Shown: positions 19,561 to 30,966 of the stretch, one piece after another | How positions within the stretch are numbered: position 1 is the first letter of the stretch | Layout: every line of letters starts with the position of its first letter | From: Chondrus crispus | Taxonomy: Eukaryota; Rhodophyta; Florideophyceae; Gigartinales; Gigartinaceae | Direction: 5' to 3' | NCBI RefSeq assembly: GCF_000350225.1 | Contig: NW_005179121.1 | Location: 62,001 to 126,000, forward strand | Length of the DNA stretch: 64,000 nucleotides | The notes under the pieces: generated by a model | What the model saw: only the letters and a program-made list of their open reading frames with translations | Told to the model about the DNA's origin: nothing | Databases searched by the model: none | Translations under genes and position numbers: made by a program

Positions 19561-21846
19561 CTAGTTTTCCTGCCGCTGCGGGTTCCTTCTCACGTCCGAC
19601 GACGCAGGCCCTGCGGCGGGCCTTCTGAAGGGCTGGTTCGGCCTCGGCGTTGAAGCACTCGGCGTGCTCGCCGTCTGCGAATCGAACCAATTCTTGACCT
19701 TCAGGTACCTCGTCGATGGTATCCCTAACCTCTCCATTGGAGACAACGCCTCATAATTTTCCAAAACTCGGTGCATTTCCCGGAGGGAAAGAATGCACGT
19801 TGGCGCGGCGTGCCCCTTTTCGTAACAATGATAGCACACCAGTCCGTGCTTCTTGACGGGATATTGTGGCCTAGGTCCTCCACGGGCCGCCGGCCTTCCT
19901 TGATGTTGCGGCCTTCCCATCCAGCCTGGCCTTCGAAACGCCGTACCCTTGTCTTCCATCGGAATGGGCGGCGCCGGCGTGTGGCCGCGCCCCCGAAACA
20001 TCATCACGGGATCCGTGGGCTCTGAAAACGACTCCGTCGTGTATGTGGGCGTCGGTAAAGTTGACGACCCGCCTGCTCCGTAGTCCTCGTGTCCGTAGCC
20101 TTCCGATGGCTCAGTAAACCCGCCCTCGGCTACCAATGCTCCTTCATAATGATTTTCGCTGCTTCCGTGGGCACCGCGCTCATCTGACGCGGAAATGGAC
20201 TCGGCTAAATGGACGGCGGCATGACCTTTGCGACTGAGATAAGAAGCCCTCGGCTTCTTACCCGCCCTGATCGTCGACGGCGTCTGAATCGTGACCTTAT
20301 TGGTCTTCTTGTCCTTAGCGCGGCTCGCCGAGCCATGCGCCTTCGCGTAATTATCTAGTCTCAAAAACGAAACCTCCCGATTGTCTTGTCGGTATTGAGA
20401 TACCATCGGCTTGATACTCGAATCGAGTCCTTCAATAAACATCGTCATTTGTTCTTCCATCGAATATACGTTTCCACATCGATTGCTTGCGTTCGTCAGA
20501 CGGATATAAAATTCCATCTCGTCTTCAGACGGTCTTTGCTGAACCTCTTGCAATGCGAGCACGGCTTGACGGATGGCCTCATCGGTTGCGAAACTCCTCA
20601 ACAACCACTGTACGGCCTCCGGCCAAACGGACACCTTTCCGTGATGGGACCCGGCCGTCTGAGACACCGAAGTGTACTGTCTCAAGGCGACGCCGCTTAG
20701 AAATTCGGGCAACAAGCGGATCGCTTGCCCCTCGTTCATTTCTTGAGTATCGAACTCTTGAACTAATTTTGCCAAAAAATCCAACACAAGGACTCCGTCC
20801 TCACCTGTGAACGTGTTGTCCTTCTTCACCTTAGGCGGAATATCTCTCCTAATTTTTCGCACGGCGGTCCGCCGGGAACTTGACAAATATGTCTGTGGGT
20901 TCCGCAAGCGGTACGTTCGGTACGAAAGTAATTTCTTGAAGAGGTAGTTGGTCGGATTCAGCTCCTCCAACTCCTCCCACCGCGGCCCGCGCCGCGTTGC
21001 GACTTCTTCGGGCTCCGCGTCCTTGTCTCTTCGCGAGGCAGACGAAGTTATCCCGCCCCGTCTGGAGGTAATTTTCTTGCCCCGCGAAATTCCTTTCCCT
21101 TCCTCTGGACGATGTTCGGAATCGCTGGCATGGTTCGACAAACCGTCGTCACCATCTTCGGAAAGGCCATTCGACTCGGCCATTGAGTCTTGGTCCTCCG
21201 GCTCGTCACTACCGTGACTGCTGCTCCGGCGTCGCAGATTCTTCTTCGAAGTCTTCGCCTTGGAACTCCGCTGTACCGCGGCCTTGTCCTTCTTCGATCG
21301 ACGGTCGCCTTCTCGACCCGTTGGCAGCGGCTCTTGCCCGGCGACCTGTTCAAGGTCCTTGAGACGATGAGCGGCTCGGTCAAACCTGTCGTCGATACTG
21401 CTTCTAAATTTACCAAAGGACTCCAAAGCTTGATTGGCGTCGCGCCTTGCGTCCTTGACTGAAATTTTCAACGAAGCTAGGACCTCCGGCTCCAGACTGT
21501 CGGTCGCCTCACCTCGCTCCTTCTCGACGAGATCCACTCGAGCCGACAGCTCTCCTAAAACGGTGTGGAACTCGGATGCTTGCAACTCCAGTTGCTTCCG
21601 GACGAGGGCTAATTCAGCCTCGAGATTTTTCGTCATCTCTTGGCGACTTTCCTCGCCCATCTTCTCGAACCTGTAGGATAGGTTATCCTTGTCGGCTTCA
21701 ATCCCCGTCGGGGATTCTTGACCTTCGGGATCCGTGGCCGTATTGGCCTGGCTTCGGGTGCGAGGACCTCGCGGGATCCTCGACGCCCTTGCCGATCCGA
21801 TTCTGCTCGCCCCGGGACCGACGTCCCCGGGTGCGCTGGTCGACAT
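19561..21846 (-). CDS. Gag of gypsy element J (761 aa)
   Basis: Intact ORF from the ATG at 21846; the frame opens further upstream but has no earlier ATG. It forms the virus-like particle core of the retrotransposon. Features: Pro/Arg-rich N-terminus, two predicted coiled-coil segments, a charged Ser/Lys-rich linker, then the Gag core (NTFTGEDGVLVLDFLAKL ... EDEMEFYIRLTNASNRCG ... MFIEGLDSSIKPMV). Near the end is a zinc knuckle CYHCYEKGHAAPTC (CX2CX4HX4C). It stops at QRQEN, and pol continues in another frame about 50 bp on. It is closely similar to the Gag of element I (57020-59089), which has a stop just after the knuckle. Confidence 0.9.
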   Translation of the reverse strand: MSTSAPGDVGPGASRIGSARASRIPRGPRTRSQANTATDPEGQESPTGIEADKDNLSYRFEKMGEESRQEMTKNLEAELALVRKQLELQASEFHTVLGELSARVDLVEKERGEATDSLEPEVLASLKISVKDARRDANQALESFGKFRSSIDDRFDRAAHRLKDLEQVAGQEPLPTGREGDRRSKKDKAAVQRSSKAKTSKKNLRRRSSSHGSDEPEDQDSMAESNGLSEDGDDGLSNHASDSEHRPEEGKGISRGKKITSRRGGITSSASRRDKDAEPEEVATRRGPRWEELEELNPTNYLFKKLLSYRTYRLRNPQTYLSSSRRTAVRKIRRDIPPKVKKDNTFTGEDGVLVLDFLAKLVQEFDTQEMNEGQAIRLLPEFLSGVALRQYTSVSQTAGSHHGKVSVWPEAVQWLLRSFATDEAIRQAVLALQEVQQRPSEDEMEFYIRLTNASNRCGNVYSMEEQMTMFIEGLDSSIKPMVSQYRQDNREVSFLRLDNYAKAHGSASRAKDKKTNKVTIQTPSTIRAGKKPRASYLSRKGHAAVHLAESISASDERGAHGSSENHYEGALVAEGGFTEPSEGYGHEDYGAGGSSTLPTPTYTTESFSEPTDPVMMFRGRGHTPAPPIPMEDKGTAFRRPGWMGRPQHQGRPAARGGPRPQYPVKKHGLVCYHCYEKGHAAPTCILSLREMHRVLENYEALSPMERLGIPSTRYLKVKNWFDSQTASTPSASTPRPNQPFRRPAAGPASSDVRRNPQRQEN

Positions 21847-21965
21847 GGTTCGTTTCAAAAAAAAGAACCTAACTTAACACAAAGAAAAAAATAGAAAACG
21901 CTACAGCACCTGAATAAACTTACGTCGCAGAGAAAACTCCTGTAGTTCGTTTCAGTTCATGCAGT

Positions 21966-21983
21966 TTCTAGGTCGGGTCTCCA
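21966..21983 (-). promoter_or_regulatory. Second, degenerate copy of the primer-binding site
   Basis: TTCTAGGTCGGGTCTCCA on the top strand matches the true site (21994-22011) except for three central bases (TCT for AGA). It lies 10 bp inside it. It is probably a product of aberrant reverse transcription or a local duplication. Confidence 0.6.
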
Positions 21984-21993
21984 GTACGCAAAA

Positions 21994-22011
21994 TTCTAGG
22001 TCGGGAGACCA
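21994..22011 (-). promoter_or_regulatory. Primer-binding site of element J
   Basis: The reverse strand reads TGGTCTCCCGACCTAGAA, 4 bp after the 5' LTR end. It begins TGG, as expected for pairing with a tRNA CCA end. The same 18-mer is found in elements H, E, I and F. Confidence 0.85.
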
Positions 22012-22838
22012 CTTTTGTAGTGCAATGCGCCTATCGGGCAGAGACCGCGGTCCGATGGTCCAGCAAAAACAAGAACAGCAGCAAAAAGAAGAACTGCCGA
22101 TGGCACAGCGCTACGGAGTGTCCGACTCTCCCTTCTCCGTTTAAACGAGCTTGCGACTCGTAGTAGCTTAGATCTCTGATGGGGGGGGCACAGAGAAATA
22201 GCCCGGCCCGGGATTGGTGTGGTAGAGACTTGCGAAAAGATCTGCTCGACGAGTGTGGGGTGGGGCGCGTACGTAGGTACCCCGGTGCCACTGAGTTGTA
22301 AGGCCAATGCTCGTTGAGCTTCTTCGGCACCTTGTGACGCGACAAGGCCTTCGACGGGGGCGCCGCAACGCAGCCCGACGGGATGAAATGAAAGTAACAG
22401 CGCTACCTCAACCGTGCCGCCCGATGGCTCCAAACACCTACACCGGTTCGGTCGCAACCGACACCGATGGTACCAACACTGGCTCGTAATACGACGGAGC
22501 CCTTCGAGGGAGACGTCGTTGCAACAGTCTCCGTCGGAAAATGGGTCACAGTAGCACCGCTACGTCAACTGTGTCGCCCGATGGCTCGAAACACCTACAC
22601 CGGTTCGGTCGCAACCGAGGCCGATGGCACCAACACAAGATAGGGAAAAATAGGTAGAATTAGAGATAGAAAAGGATAGGGAAATAAAGGAAAGAGAAAA
22701 GGGAACCCCCGAGCGATAGAGGATGCCGTAGGCTTAGGTAAAAGGGAGCGTCTTGGTAGAGACGGACTTCGACCAAGGCGACATTCAACTCCGGCAACTC
22801 GGGTTACCTTTACTGACTTGGTGGTCAGAGGGCTAAGG

Positions 22839-22845
22839 TATATAT
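22839..22845. promoter_or_regulatory. Probable LTR TATA element
   Basis: TATATAT followed by CGCCCC, conserved in all four LTRs of the family (also 49238-49244, 60007-60013 and 63018-63024). It lies about 225 bp from the 5' end of the reverse-oriented LTR, a reasonable U3 length. The motif is symmetric, so it could serve both strands. Confidence 0.5.
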
Positions 22846-22970
22846 CGCCCCGCCGGAGCCTCTACAGTAGCTCGCGGCGCTAGATCCTAGATCTAATCTA
22901 GTGTCAGCAAAATTAATGCCAACTAATTAACTAAATAAAATAATTAAAAATTAAACCTGTGCAATTATTC

Positions 22971-22980
22971 ACACGTGTGT
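22971..22980. promoter_or_regulatory. ACACGTGTGT palindrome in LTR
   Basis: A G-box/E-box-like perfect palindrome (core CACGTG) near the 5' end of the reverse-oriented LTR. It is conserved at 49375-49384 and 60144-60153. In the LTR at 62197-63243 it reads CACACGTGGG. It is a likely bHLH or bZIP type binding site. Confidence 0.5.
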
Positions 22981-23067
22981 CCTCCCCAACCCGGACTACT
23001 TTTCATATCCAAATCCAAATATTTTCCTTCCTTTTCACCCCCCTGTAGAGCCCATTATTGCACTACA

Positions 23068-23881
23068 GTCGCCTTGGTCGAAGTCCGTCTCTACCAAGAC
23101 ACTCCTTTTTACCTAAGTCTACGGCATCCTTCAGCGCTTGGGGGTCCCATTCCTTTTCCCTTTATTTCCCAATCGAACCCGAGTTGCCAGAGTTTGATAT
23201 CGCCTTGGTCGAAGTCCGTCTTTTACAAGACACTCTCTTCTACTCTAGCCTACGGTATCCTTTGCGCTCGGGGGTCCCCTTTTTCCTTATCAATCTTCTT
23301 TTATTTCCCTATCCTAATTTCCCTTAGTCTTGAGTTGGTCCCACCTTGTAGGATTGCGATCCGCAACGTGACGTCATTTGCCATCGGGCTTCTGTGTTGG
23401 TGCACCAGTGGTGCTTTTCTCAGCGTTGGTTCCATCGGAATCTGGTTGCGACCGATCCGGTGTTGGTACTTTGCCATCGGGCAGTACGACGGTGTAGCGC
23501 TTCTACGTTTTCTTCTTTCCCGACGGACTACGTTGCCACGTCCCCGTCGAAGACCTTATCAAGGATATAAGGTGTCCAAGGCGCTCTTCGAGCATTGGAT
23601 TTAAGACCCATCGGACCAGGTTTACCTAGATCCCCCTCCGAACTCGTCGAGCAGTTTCCTTTACAAGTCTCTACCACCATTCACCGATCCCGGGCAGGGC
23701 CCTTCTCTTTGCCCCTCCTATCAGGGATCCGAGCTACTGCGGGCCGCAAACCCGCTTAAAGAGGACAGGGAGCTTCGAACACTCCGTAGCGCTGTGCCGT
23801 TGGCAGTTGTTGTTTTTGTTGTTGTTGTTTGTGTTGGACCGTCGGACCTTGGTCTCTGCCTAACAGGCGCATTGCACTACA
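23068..23881 (+). repeat. Truncated, inverted LTR fragment K of the J/I family
   Basis: This is the reverse complement of about three quarters of the J-type LTR, tail to tail with LTR J. Its head (ATTGCACTACA end) is at 23881, and its other end breaks off where LTR J finishes. A stretch (CGCCTTGGTCGAAGTCCGTC) is duplicated inside it (23068 and 23203). No primer-binding site follows at 23882, so it is a solo LTR or the 3' LTR of a plus-strand element. It supplies the stop codon of the H pol frame (23877-23879). Confidence 0.8.
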
Positions 23882-26800
23882 ACAACCGCAAGACGGTATT
23901 GTTGTCGATGTAGTTCGCGGGCTCCCAGGTGTCGTCTTCGGCAGTATACCCATACCACCGGACTCGGAAAAGCGGTATTCCGTCCGTTCCCGGGTTATGT
24001 CCGGTGAGGGCCTCGACCACGTAAGTTTTGGGGTCCTCATCCGTCAGGGGGGGCCGTTTCGTCGCCTCAGAGGGCGTGCTTTGCGCGCGTTGAGGGAAGG
24101 CCTCAACCGCGAGTGACGGGGGAGGGGGACGTACCGAGGCAATGAGGGGAGGGTCACCGAAGGTACACATAGAAGCTAAGTTCGCAATGTGCTCCCCGGC
24201 GGTCTCTCTTGTACTCGGTGGCGTTTCCGTGGGGCCGCGCGTGAGGTCCGTGACCACCGCCGGTGCGGAGGTCGCGGACGGGCGGATTTTCTTTTGATAT
24301 TTCCCAGGGTCCCGTCTCCACGCGTCAAGGGACTTTGCGGTGAAGGTCCGTGCTTTCTCGCTCGGTGACTTGTCGCCTCTCGGGGCGGGATCCGCTTGTC
24401 GAGGTCGTGGTGATTTCGGTCTCGTCTTCCCGGTACGTTGGTCGCGAGGCCGTAGCCTGGGAAGAGGAGGTGTCGTCTGTGTCCCGGTTGGTCCACCCGT
24501 AGAGCGAGAACTCGGAGTCAATTTGGATATGATCCGGGGGTGCGAGTCGCCTCGGAGGGCGTCTATTAATTCCGATGTAGGGGCGCTCCCTACGTTCCAG
24601 GTAACGAGTTTTGACCCCGAAGGTCTGGTTACTGTCGCGTTGCGCGCCGCGTTCTCGATCTCGTTCCCATCGCGAGCAGGGCGATCGTCCGTGTCAGTTG
24701 GCGCGGGGAGGTTGATCCTCGGTTCATCTGGGTCGAACTCGTCCCCTCTCGGAGGGGCCGTGACCCCGATGGGAAGAGAAGTAGCGGCGTCACTTTTGAT
24801 CGCCGGAAGGGGCGTTGGTTCCATCTCAGCGTCGACGGGGGTGGTCACCGCAGAGGGTTTTAGGTCCATGAGCTCGGTCCGGAGACTAGGGGCTTTCACC
24901 ATGCCGGTCTCTCGAGACTCGGTCCTTTAGGCCTGTCGTCCGGACAATGGTCACTGTATGCTCTTCTAGGGCCACCACCGGAAATGGCCCTTCCGTCCGA
25001 GGGGCTAACTTGTTATTGACCCGGTCCTTATCCGTCTTCTCATCCACTCGCAGGGATGTCTCTCGCTCGATGAAGACTTGATCACCTATTGAGTAGTGCG
25101 GTGTCGGCGTCCGCAATCTCTTGTCGAAATCGCGTTTATAGCGGTCTTGACCGGCGAGCAGCGTGTCGCGGGCTGTTGACATTAGCCCGCGTAACCACGT
25201 TAAGAAACGGAGCTTATATTGCGTCCGCGATACATCCTGTTCCAGTGTAGGGGTTTGTTGGATGGAAAGCGGCGACGGTGTCCGGGATAACACAAGATCA
25301 AACGGCTTCATACCGATCATGCGATTCACGGTACAATTGTAACCGTAGGTTAGCGCGTCCGTGAACTGGTCCCAATCGCGTTGGTTATGGGCTAGGTAGT
25401 GCTGTAGGGAGGACACCAGGGTGCGGTTGAACCTTTCCACTTGTCCATTAGCTTGTGGGTGATAAGCTGTGGTGAACACGCTTTCGACGCGAAGGATTCT
25501 GCACACGGCAAGGAAGAACCTTGACGTGAATTGACTCCCAATGTCGGAGAGTAGCTTCACTAGGGCTCCGTATACGAAGACCCAGTGTGTGACGAACGCC
25601 TGAGCAACGGTCTCGGCGGTAAATTCTCTTAAGCGGCACCGTTCGGGTCAGCTTTGAGTAACGATCAGATATTACCAAGAGGTATCGATTGCCTCTTGGT
25701 GTTCTGGGGAGTTCGCCTAGGATGTCAATAGCGATAAACTCCAAGGGTCCCATCGGAGGGAACGTTTGAAACTTCGCGTTGTGCTTACGCAATTTACTGC
25801 GAGCTTTCGCACAGTCGGAGCACCTTCTGACTGTGGCGTATGCGTCGACGGACATACTCGGCCAGTAGTACCGTTGTCTTAATGTGTAGAACAGACGCCT
25901 CCTGTCTCCGGGATGTCCCGAGGCGGCGGGGTAATGCGCCATATACAACACTCGCTCGCGCAGAGTGGTTGGTACGACGATTTGCTCAACACCGTCAAGG
26001 TGCGCTTTCCGACACAGTACCCCTTCCTTGTTCATGAAGAACTTGGAGAGGCGAATTTGGGCCACACCCTCCCCCTTCTTAAGATGGGAAGCGATCTCCT
26101 TACAGAACGGGTCGGAGTGTTGAGCGAGTACAATCTCGTCGTGTGTAATTGCGGCCTTGGAAGCCGGGAAGGCGAAGCATCCGTCGTGAATTTCGTCGTC
26201 CCACTCCTCGGATTCCACTTCCGGGTTGTCTTCGTGAAACTCCAAAACGGAGAAGCACGGTATTTCTTAGTCGATGGGGACGGTTGTGCCCCTTGTAGAC
26301 GGTATTCGACTGAGGGCGTCGGCGAGACAATTCTTGATGCCCTTCACGTACGTGACGTCGAAGTCAAACTCGGCTAGGCGCAAGCGCCACCGTGCGCCCG
26401 CTTGCGTCGGCGAGATTCATTAACCAGCGAAGGGAATGATGGTAGGTGTTAACCGTGAATCGCTCGCGTTCCAAGTAAGGACGCAGCGTCTGAATGGCCC
26501 ATACAATGGCCAAACATTCTTTCTCCGTCGTGGAGTAATTCATTTCCGCCGACGAGAGCGTTCGCGACCAGAACCCGACAGGGTATCTGTTACCATCCTC
26601 CTGTTTCTGTAATAACGTGCAACCGAGTTGGGCGTCGGATGCATCCGCGTCGAGAGAATACGGTAGCCCCAGCCGCGGTAGTCGCAAGATCGGCGGGGAA
26701 ATCAGGCAAATCTTCAGAGCTTCGAAGGCAGACCTGCGGCTTTCGTCCAGTTCGGGGAGCCGATCGGGCTCCCCCTTCTTGAGCATGGACGTCAACGGCG

Positions 26801-28496
26801 CCGCAATCTTGGCGAAGTGGTCGACGAAACGTCGGTACACGTTACACATACCCAGAAACGAGCGGAGCTCGGTCTGGGTTCGTGGCGGCTTGGCCTCGGC
26901 CAAAGCCGAGACATTCTTCGGGTGGACGTGAAGTTCCCCGGGTCTGACGATGTGGCCCAGGTACTCCACGGAGTCCTGAAAGAATTTGCACTTGTTCAAT
27001 TTCAGTGATAACCCCTCTTGTTGTAACGCAGAGAGAATAACCTTGACATCCTTCAGATGAGTTTCATAATCCTTCGAGAATATGATAATGTCATCTAGAT
27101 AGATGAGGCAGCTCTTCCATCGGTATCCGGAGAGGAGAATGTCCAACATCCGTTGGAATTTGGCGGGCGCGTTCATTAGCCCGAACGGCATTCGGTTAAA
27201 TTGGTAAGTACCGGCATGACACGTGAACGTGGTTTTCGGACGGTCTCCTTCCGCAACGGAGATTTGCCAATAACCCGAGTTACAGTCTAGAGTTGTGAAC
27301 ACGTTCGCTTCACCGAGCGAGTCCAGACACTCGTCCATGCGAGGAATCGGGTAAGTGTCTCGTACTGTCATCGCGTTCAAACGTCTGTAATCGACGCAGA
27401 AACGGAGGGATCCATCCGTTTTGGGAATGAGAACCACCGGGGATGCCCACTCTGATTGTGATCGAGGGATGACCCCGCTTGAGATCATCCCATCTACGGC
27501 GTCTTGTTTGGCTTGTCGAGACCGTGGTCCAGCCCGATATGGCTGACATCGAAACGGCTTCGAGCCGGGGTTGAGTTCGATCCGGTGCTGCGTAGCCTGG
27601 ACTTCCCCGAGATCGCCACTCCACATACGGGCGTACGGCGTAAGCATGTCACGTACTCGAGTGCGGACATGCGACGGCAGATGTTGGAGGGAGACAGCTT
27701 CAACCTCTTGGGGTTCTTCCTTCGACGAAGCCGGGGGAAGCTTCTCCCCTTTCTCAGATTGGGGCTTGTCCCCTTCTGTAAATTCCGCCGCTAGGAGGGC
27801 GTCGAGAGGCGTGGCGGTGCGTATCATGGCACGCGGATGAGGGGTAACGTACCCCAGCATCTGGTTCTTCGAGAGGCGCTTGGGCGCTGAGGCGAAGTTG
27901 GCTACCAAGACCTTGAACTCTCGAAGTGCCGTGATGTGCGCGACCCTATTCGACAGGGAAACGCGGTGTTTCGCATATAGCTGCCGGTTGGGTTCCAATA
28001 CGGAAAGACCCGTACGACCGTTGGTCACATGCACCCAGACTTGCGTCCCGGGTTGTATGATAGCCGGACGAGAAACCTTGAGTTTGGGGGAAACTCGACC
28101 CGGGTCGGTTTCATACTCCTGCTCCGAGGGAAGCGGAGGTGCTTCGGCTCGACGAGTTGCCGGTTTTCTCACGATGGGGACTTTCGTCCCATCATCGAGC
28201 TCGACCACCTTCCGACGTGGATAGATGGCCTCGACAAACTTGTCGTTAAAGTCACAGCCCAGGATGACGGGGGCTGCCAGGCGCTCGCACACGATGAACT
28301 TACATTTCATGGTGCGAGTCGCTAGTCGACCAACGAGGGTGATGGACCCGCTTGTTTGTAACGGCCGCTCGTTCGCGTCGGCGATCGTCGGGATTTCCCC
28401 CGGTTCGATTAAGCTCTCCCATCCTTTGGGCAGGGTGTCGGCGCGGACAAAATGGGAGCCGGCACCCGTGTCTAGGATGGTGAGTTGACGCACCAT
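23877..28496 (-). pseudogene. Element H pol: protease, RT, RNase H, integrase, chromodomain (frameshifted)
   Basis: Frame 28496-26364 contains protease TILDTGAGSHFV, RT (FCVDYRRLN, catalytic YLDDI) and the start of RNase H (SLDADASDAQLGC). The frame breaks near 26380 and resumes at about 26245-25448 with the integrase zinc-binding part (HYPAASGHPG ... CSDCAKAR) and the first Asp in AIDILGE. The rest follows in 25560-24886: second Asp in LLSDIGSQF, where the usual Asn after Asp is Ile, and Glu in NGQVERFN. Frame 24902-23877 has a long Pro/Thr-rich spacer and a chromodomain (FRVRWYGYTAEDDTWEPANYI), the module that directs chromoviruses to marked chromatin. At least three frameshifts. The final stop belongs to the abutting LTR fragment. 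Confidence 0.85.
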
Positions 28497-28764
28497 GATG
28501 GAGGTGGTGAGCCCAAGGTCGGCGTAGACCTTGTAATTACGTCGAGACAGTGTACAAACTGGCTCGACGGCCTTGTCATCGGGGAGCGCCTCTCGATTTT
28601 AAGACGCCACGGTCGGCGGAGCGTCCCCATGCCCGTCGGATCGGGGTTGGAGGGGCTCGCTTGGCGAGCGTGTCTCCGTCCCAGGACGCGGATCGCCGGC
28701 CTCGGGGGCGGAGGTGACGCGGTATCCTGCGATGGAATGTTAGCCATTTTCAGCTGTGGGTCTC

Positions 28765-30833
28765 CTAGTTTTTCGGAGGTGCGGTCTTGCCGCTAGGGGG
28801 GCTTGACTTCTCCGAAGCGAAGGGAGAATTCGACGGCAAGACGGGTGCGATCAGCCGATTAGCCTCGAAACTGAGGAGGGCTACAGCGCGCAAGTACGCG
28901 TCTGCCGGAACACCGGCCTTCTGTGCCGCCGTGAGCTTCTCAAAATTATGAGGGACGAGCGACACATCGCGCACCTTCATGCTACAGTCGGGGTTAATAT
29001 GATCCCCGACTTTGTAGCATGTGTAGCAGATGATTTGCGGGGAAGGTATCTTCATGTCCCGGGTTCCCTCTCGACCAGCCCATCCGGGAGACTTCTCGCG
29101 CGGTCTCGGAAGCCGAGGCGGGTCCTTGTAGGTCGCTCTCCGTAGAACAACGAATCCTTGTCGTTGAATGAGGATCCCTCGGTGGGAAATGACGGTGACC
29201 CAGCTGCCGCGGCGAATGGCTCGTCATTGGCGAGGAAGTTCTCGGCGTCCAGGCCGGTATGATAGCTCGGGGTCAGACCCGCGGTTGTCGATGAGGGCAT
29301 ACTGTTTGCCATCGTTAACACTTGCTTAGCGGCGGGTCTCGCGAAGTCGACGCGTCTTCTTCCGCCAGCCGTCTGCGCGCGGTAGGCCGCCCCTTGAGCG
29401 CGGGCTTCGGCCACCGTGTCCTCGAATGAGGATCGGGGGCGATTCTCCCTTGCTTGGAGCACCAACGGCTTGATCGCCGGAAGGAGGCCCTCTATGAACA
29501 GGGTAGTGCGTTCATAGGGGGAATGGATGTCCCCACACCGCGCGAGGGCGGTTAACATACGAGTCGCATACATCTCAACTTCGCCGGGTTTTTGGCGTAA
29601 ATCCCGGACCACAGAGAGCGCTTGCTCGATCTGAATATTCGTAGCATACGTAAGAAGCAACCAGTTCACTGCTGCTGGCCACGACGCAATCCCTTGATTG
29701 CGTCGGAAATATCCTCGATGGGATTCATACGCCTCCTTCGCGGGTGGGTTCAGGAGATGCGGCAAGGCCATGAGAGCCATTGCCTCCGACCTTTCGGCGT
29801 TGTCGAAATTCTCCTTACATCTAGACAAAAAGCTGATGACTTTGATCGGGTCGGACCCATTAAACTTGTATTCTCCCATTACGACGAGGAGATATTGCAC
29901 GCGGTTACGCGTCGTGGCGTACACCTTTGCATCGACGGTGGGGTCGGTATTCACGAGACGGTAAGCTCGATAATTACACGCGCCTCGGAAGCGGTGGTTG
30001 GTCGGTTTCCACACCGTGACACCCTTCGCCTTAGGGCCAAAGGTCGGTTGTGGTACCGTGAATGCCTCGGCTTCGGAGTCCGAATCGGAGTCGGATTTTG
30101 AAGCTGAGGGCGGGGAACCACCCGAGTAACCGGAGAAATCCTCCAGTCCAGGTCGGCTTCCGTGGCCGGACTTGTGACGGTGGCCTTCGGTCTTGACCTT
30201 CTTGTCACGGGACGATCTTGGTGACGGGCCTCGGGCGGCCGCTAGGTCCGGGATAGGATCCCGTTGTCCCTCCATCGTCAGGGGATCGGGGAGCGGAATC
30301 CCGGGGGCCGTGAGGGCCGATTTGGTGACGTCGGCGAACAGTAGATTTTCGTCCAACGGTTGTAACGCATGTAACTGCGGGTTAGATCTTGGCTTCGACG
30401 CGGTCGACTCGTCTCGTCTAGCGGGGACGGATCGTGTTTGCGCCGATTCCAGGGCGAGGTTACGCCGACGGAGGTCGTTGACTTCCTGCGTCAGGCGATC
30501 TACTTCCTCCCGTAGAGGAAGGAGCGTCTTGTCGACGGTGGACCCGATGTCCTTCTGCCACGCTCGCGTGAGAACGCCTTCTAGTGCGCCGAGGCGATCA
30601 CGTCCCTTTTGGGACTGTACCTCCGCCTGAGCGGCGATCTTACCAGCAACAAGGCTGTCCAACTTCTCCCGTATCTTGGCGGTGTGCTAGTTGCGTTTCT
30701 CCTGGATTAAGTTGAGAGAGAACCTCTCGGCTTCACGGAGGCCTTCGCGGCGGTTCAGCGTGATCCACGCCGCGACGGGCGCTGGGACGTCTCTCGGACG
30801 AGTGTCATGGGAAGACTCGGAGCCGGTCACCAT
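28765..30833 (-). pseudogene. Element H gag, with one stop and a frame change
   Basis: The likely start is the ATG at 30833. The frame has a TAG at 30689-30687 (EKRN then stop), then continues to 29052 with the Gag core (FNGSDPIKVISFLSRCKENF ... EVEMYATRMLTALARCG ... LFIEGLLPAIKPLV). It ends at TGA overlapping the ATG of a 96-aa frame (29055-28765). That frame holds the zinc knuckle CYTCYKVGDHINPDC, with one extra residue before the His compared with CX2CX4HX4C. The stop makes the copy non-functional; the ATGA overlap could be original or a -1 shift. Confidence 0.8.
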
Positions 30834-30945
30834 GACGAATACACCTACGGTCGGTGCGTGAGGGAAAGGCGCAGGGACGATAGATAGAAAGGGAAATAGG
30901 TCAGGGAAGAAAGAGGACACTCGGATGCACGAGAGTATCGACTGT

Positions 30946-30963
30946 TTCTAGGTCGGGAGACCA
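30946..30963 (-). promoter_or_regulatory. Primer-binding site of element H
   Basis: Same 18-mer as in J, I, E and F (reverse strand TGGTCTCCCGACCTAGAA), three bases inside the LTR end at 30967. Confidence 0.85.
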
Positions 30964-30966
30964 AAA

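Larger units (their letters stand above)
18200..23067 (-). mobile_element. Gypsy element J, truncated (5' LTR, PBS, gag, part of pol)
   Basis: Reverse-strand Ty3/gypsy element with 5' LTR 22016-23067, primer-binding site 21994-22011, gag, and protease with the linker to RT. Similarity to element I fades at about 18.2-18.34 kb, so RT, RNase H, integrase and the 3' LTR are missing. It ends next to the palindrome cluster. It belongs to the same family as I and D: LTRs with the same TGTAGTGCAAT ends, and alignable Gag and protease. Confidence 0.85.
22016..23067 (-). repeat. 5' LTR of element J (1052 bp)
   Basis: Ends are TGTAGTGCAAT and ATTGCACTACA. It is the same LTR family as 48413-49462, 59183-60232 and 62197-63243, with conserved internal landmarks. 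These are a 90-bp unit present twice (about 22390-22480 and 22544-22638), TATATAT at 22839-22845 and the palindrome ACACGTGTGT at 22971-22980. Confidence 0.9.

Noticed and set aside
21994..22011. A tRNA gene at the recurring TTCTAGGTCGGGAGACCA sequence
   Set aside because: No D-arm or anticodon-arm sequence is nearby and the 18-mer always sits at an LTR edge, so it is a primer-binding site.
23068..23881. K fragment as the genuine 3' LTR of element H
   Set aside because: Wrong orientation (its primer-side end faces H), and its sequence is of the J/I LTR family rather than like the H 5' LTR.
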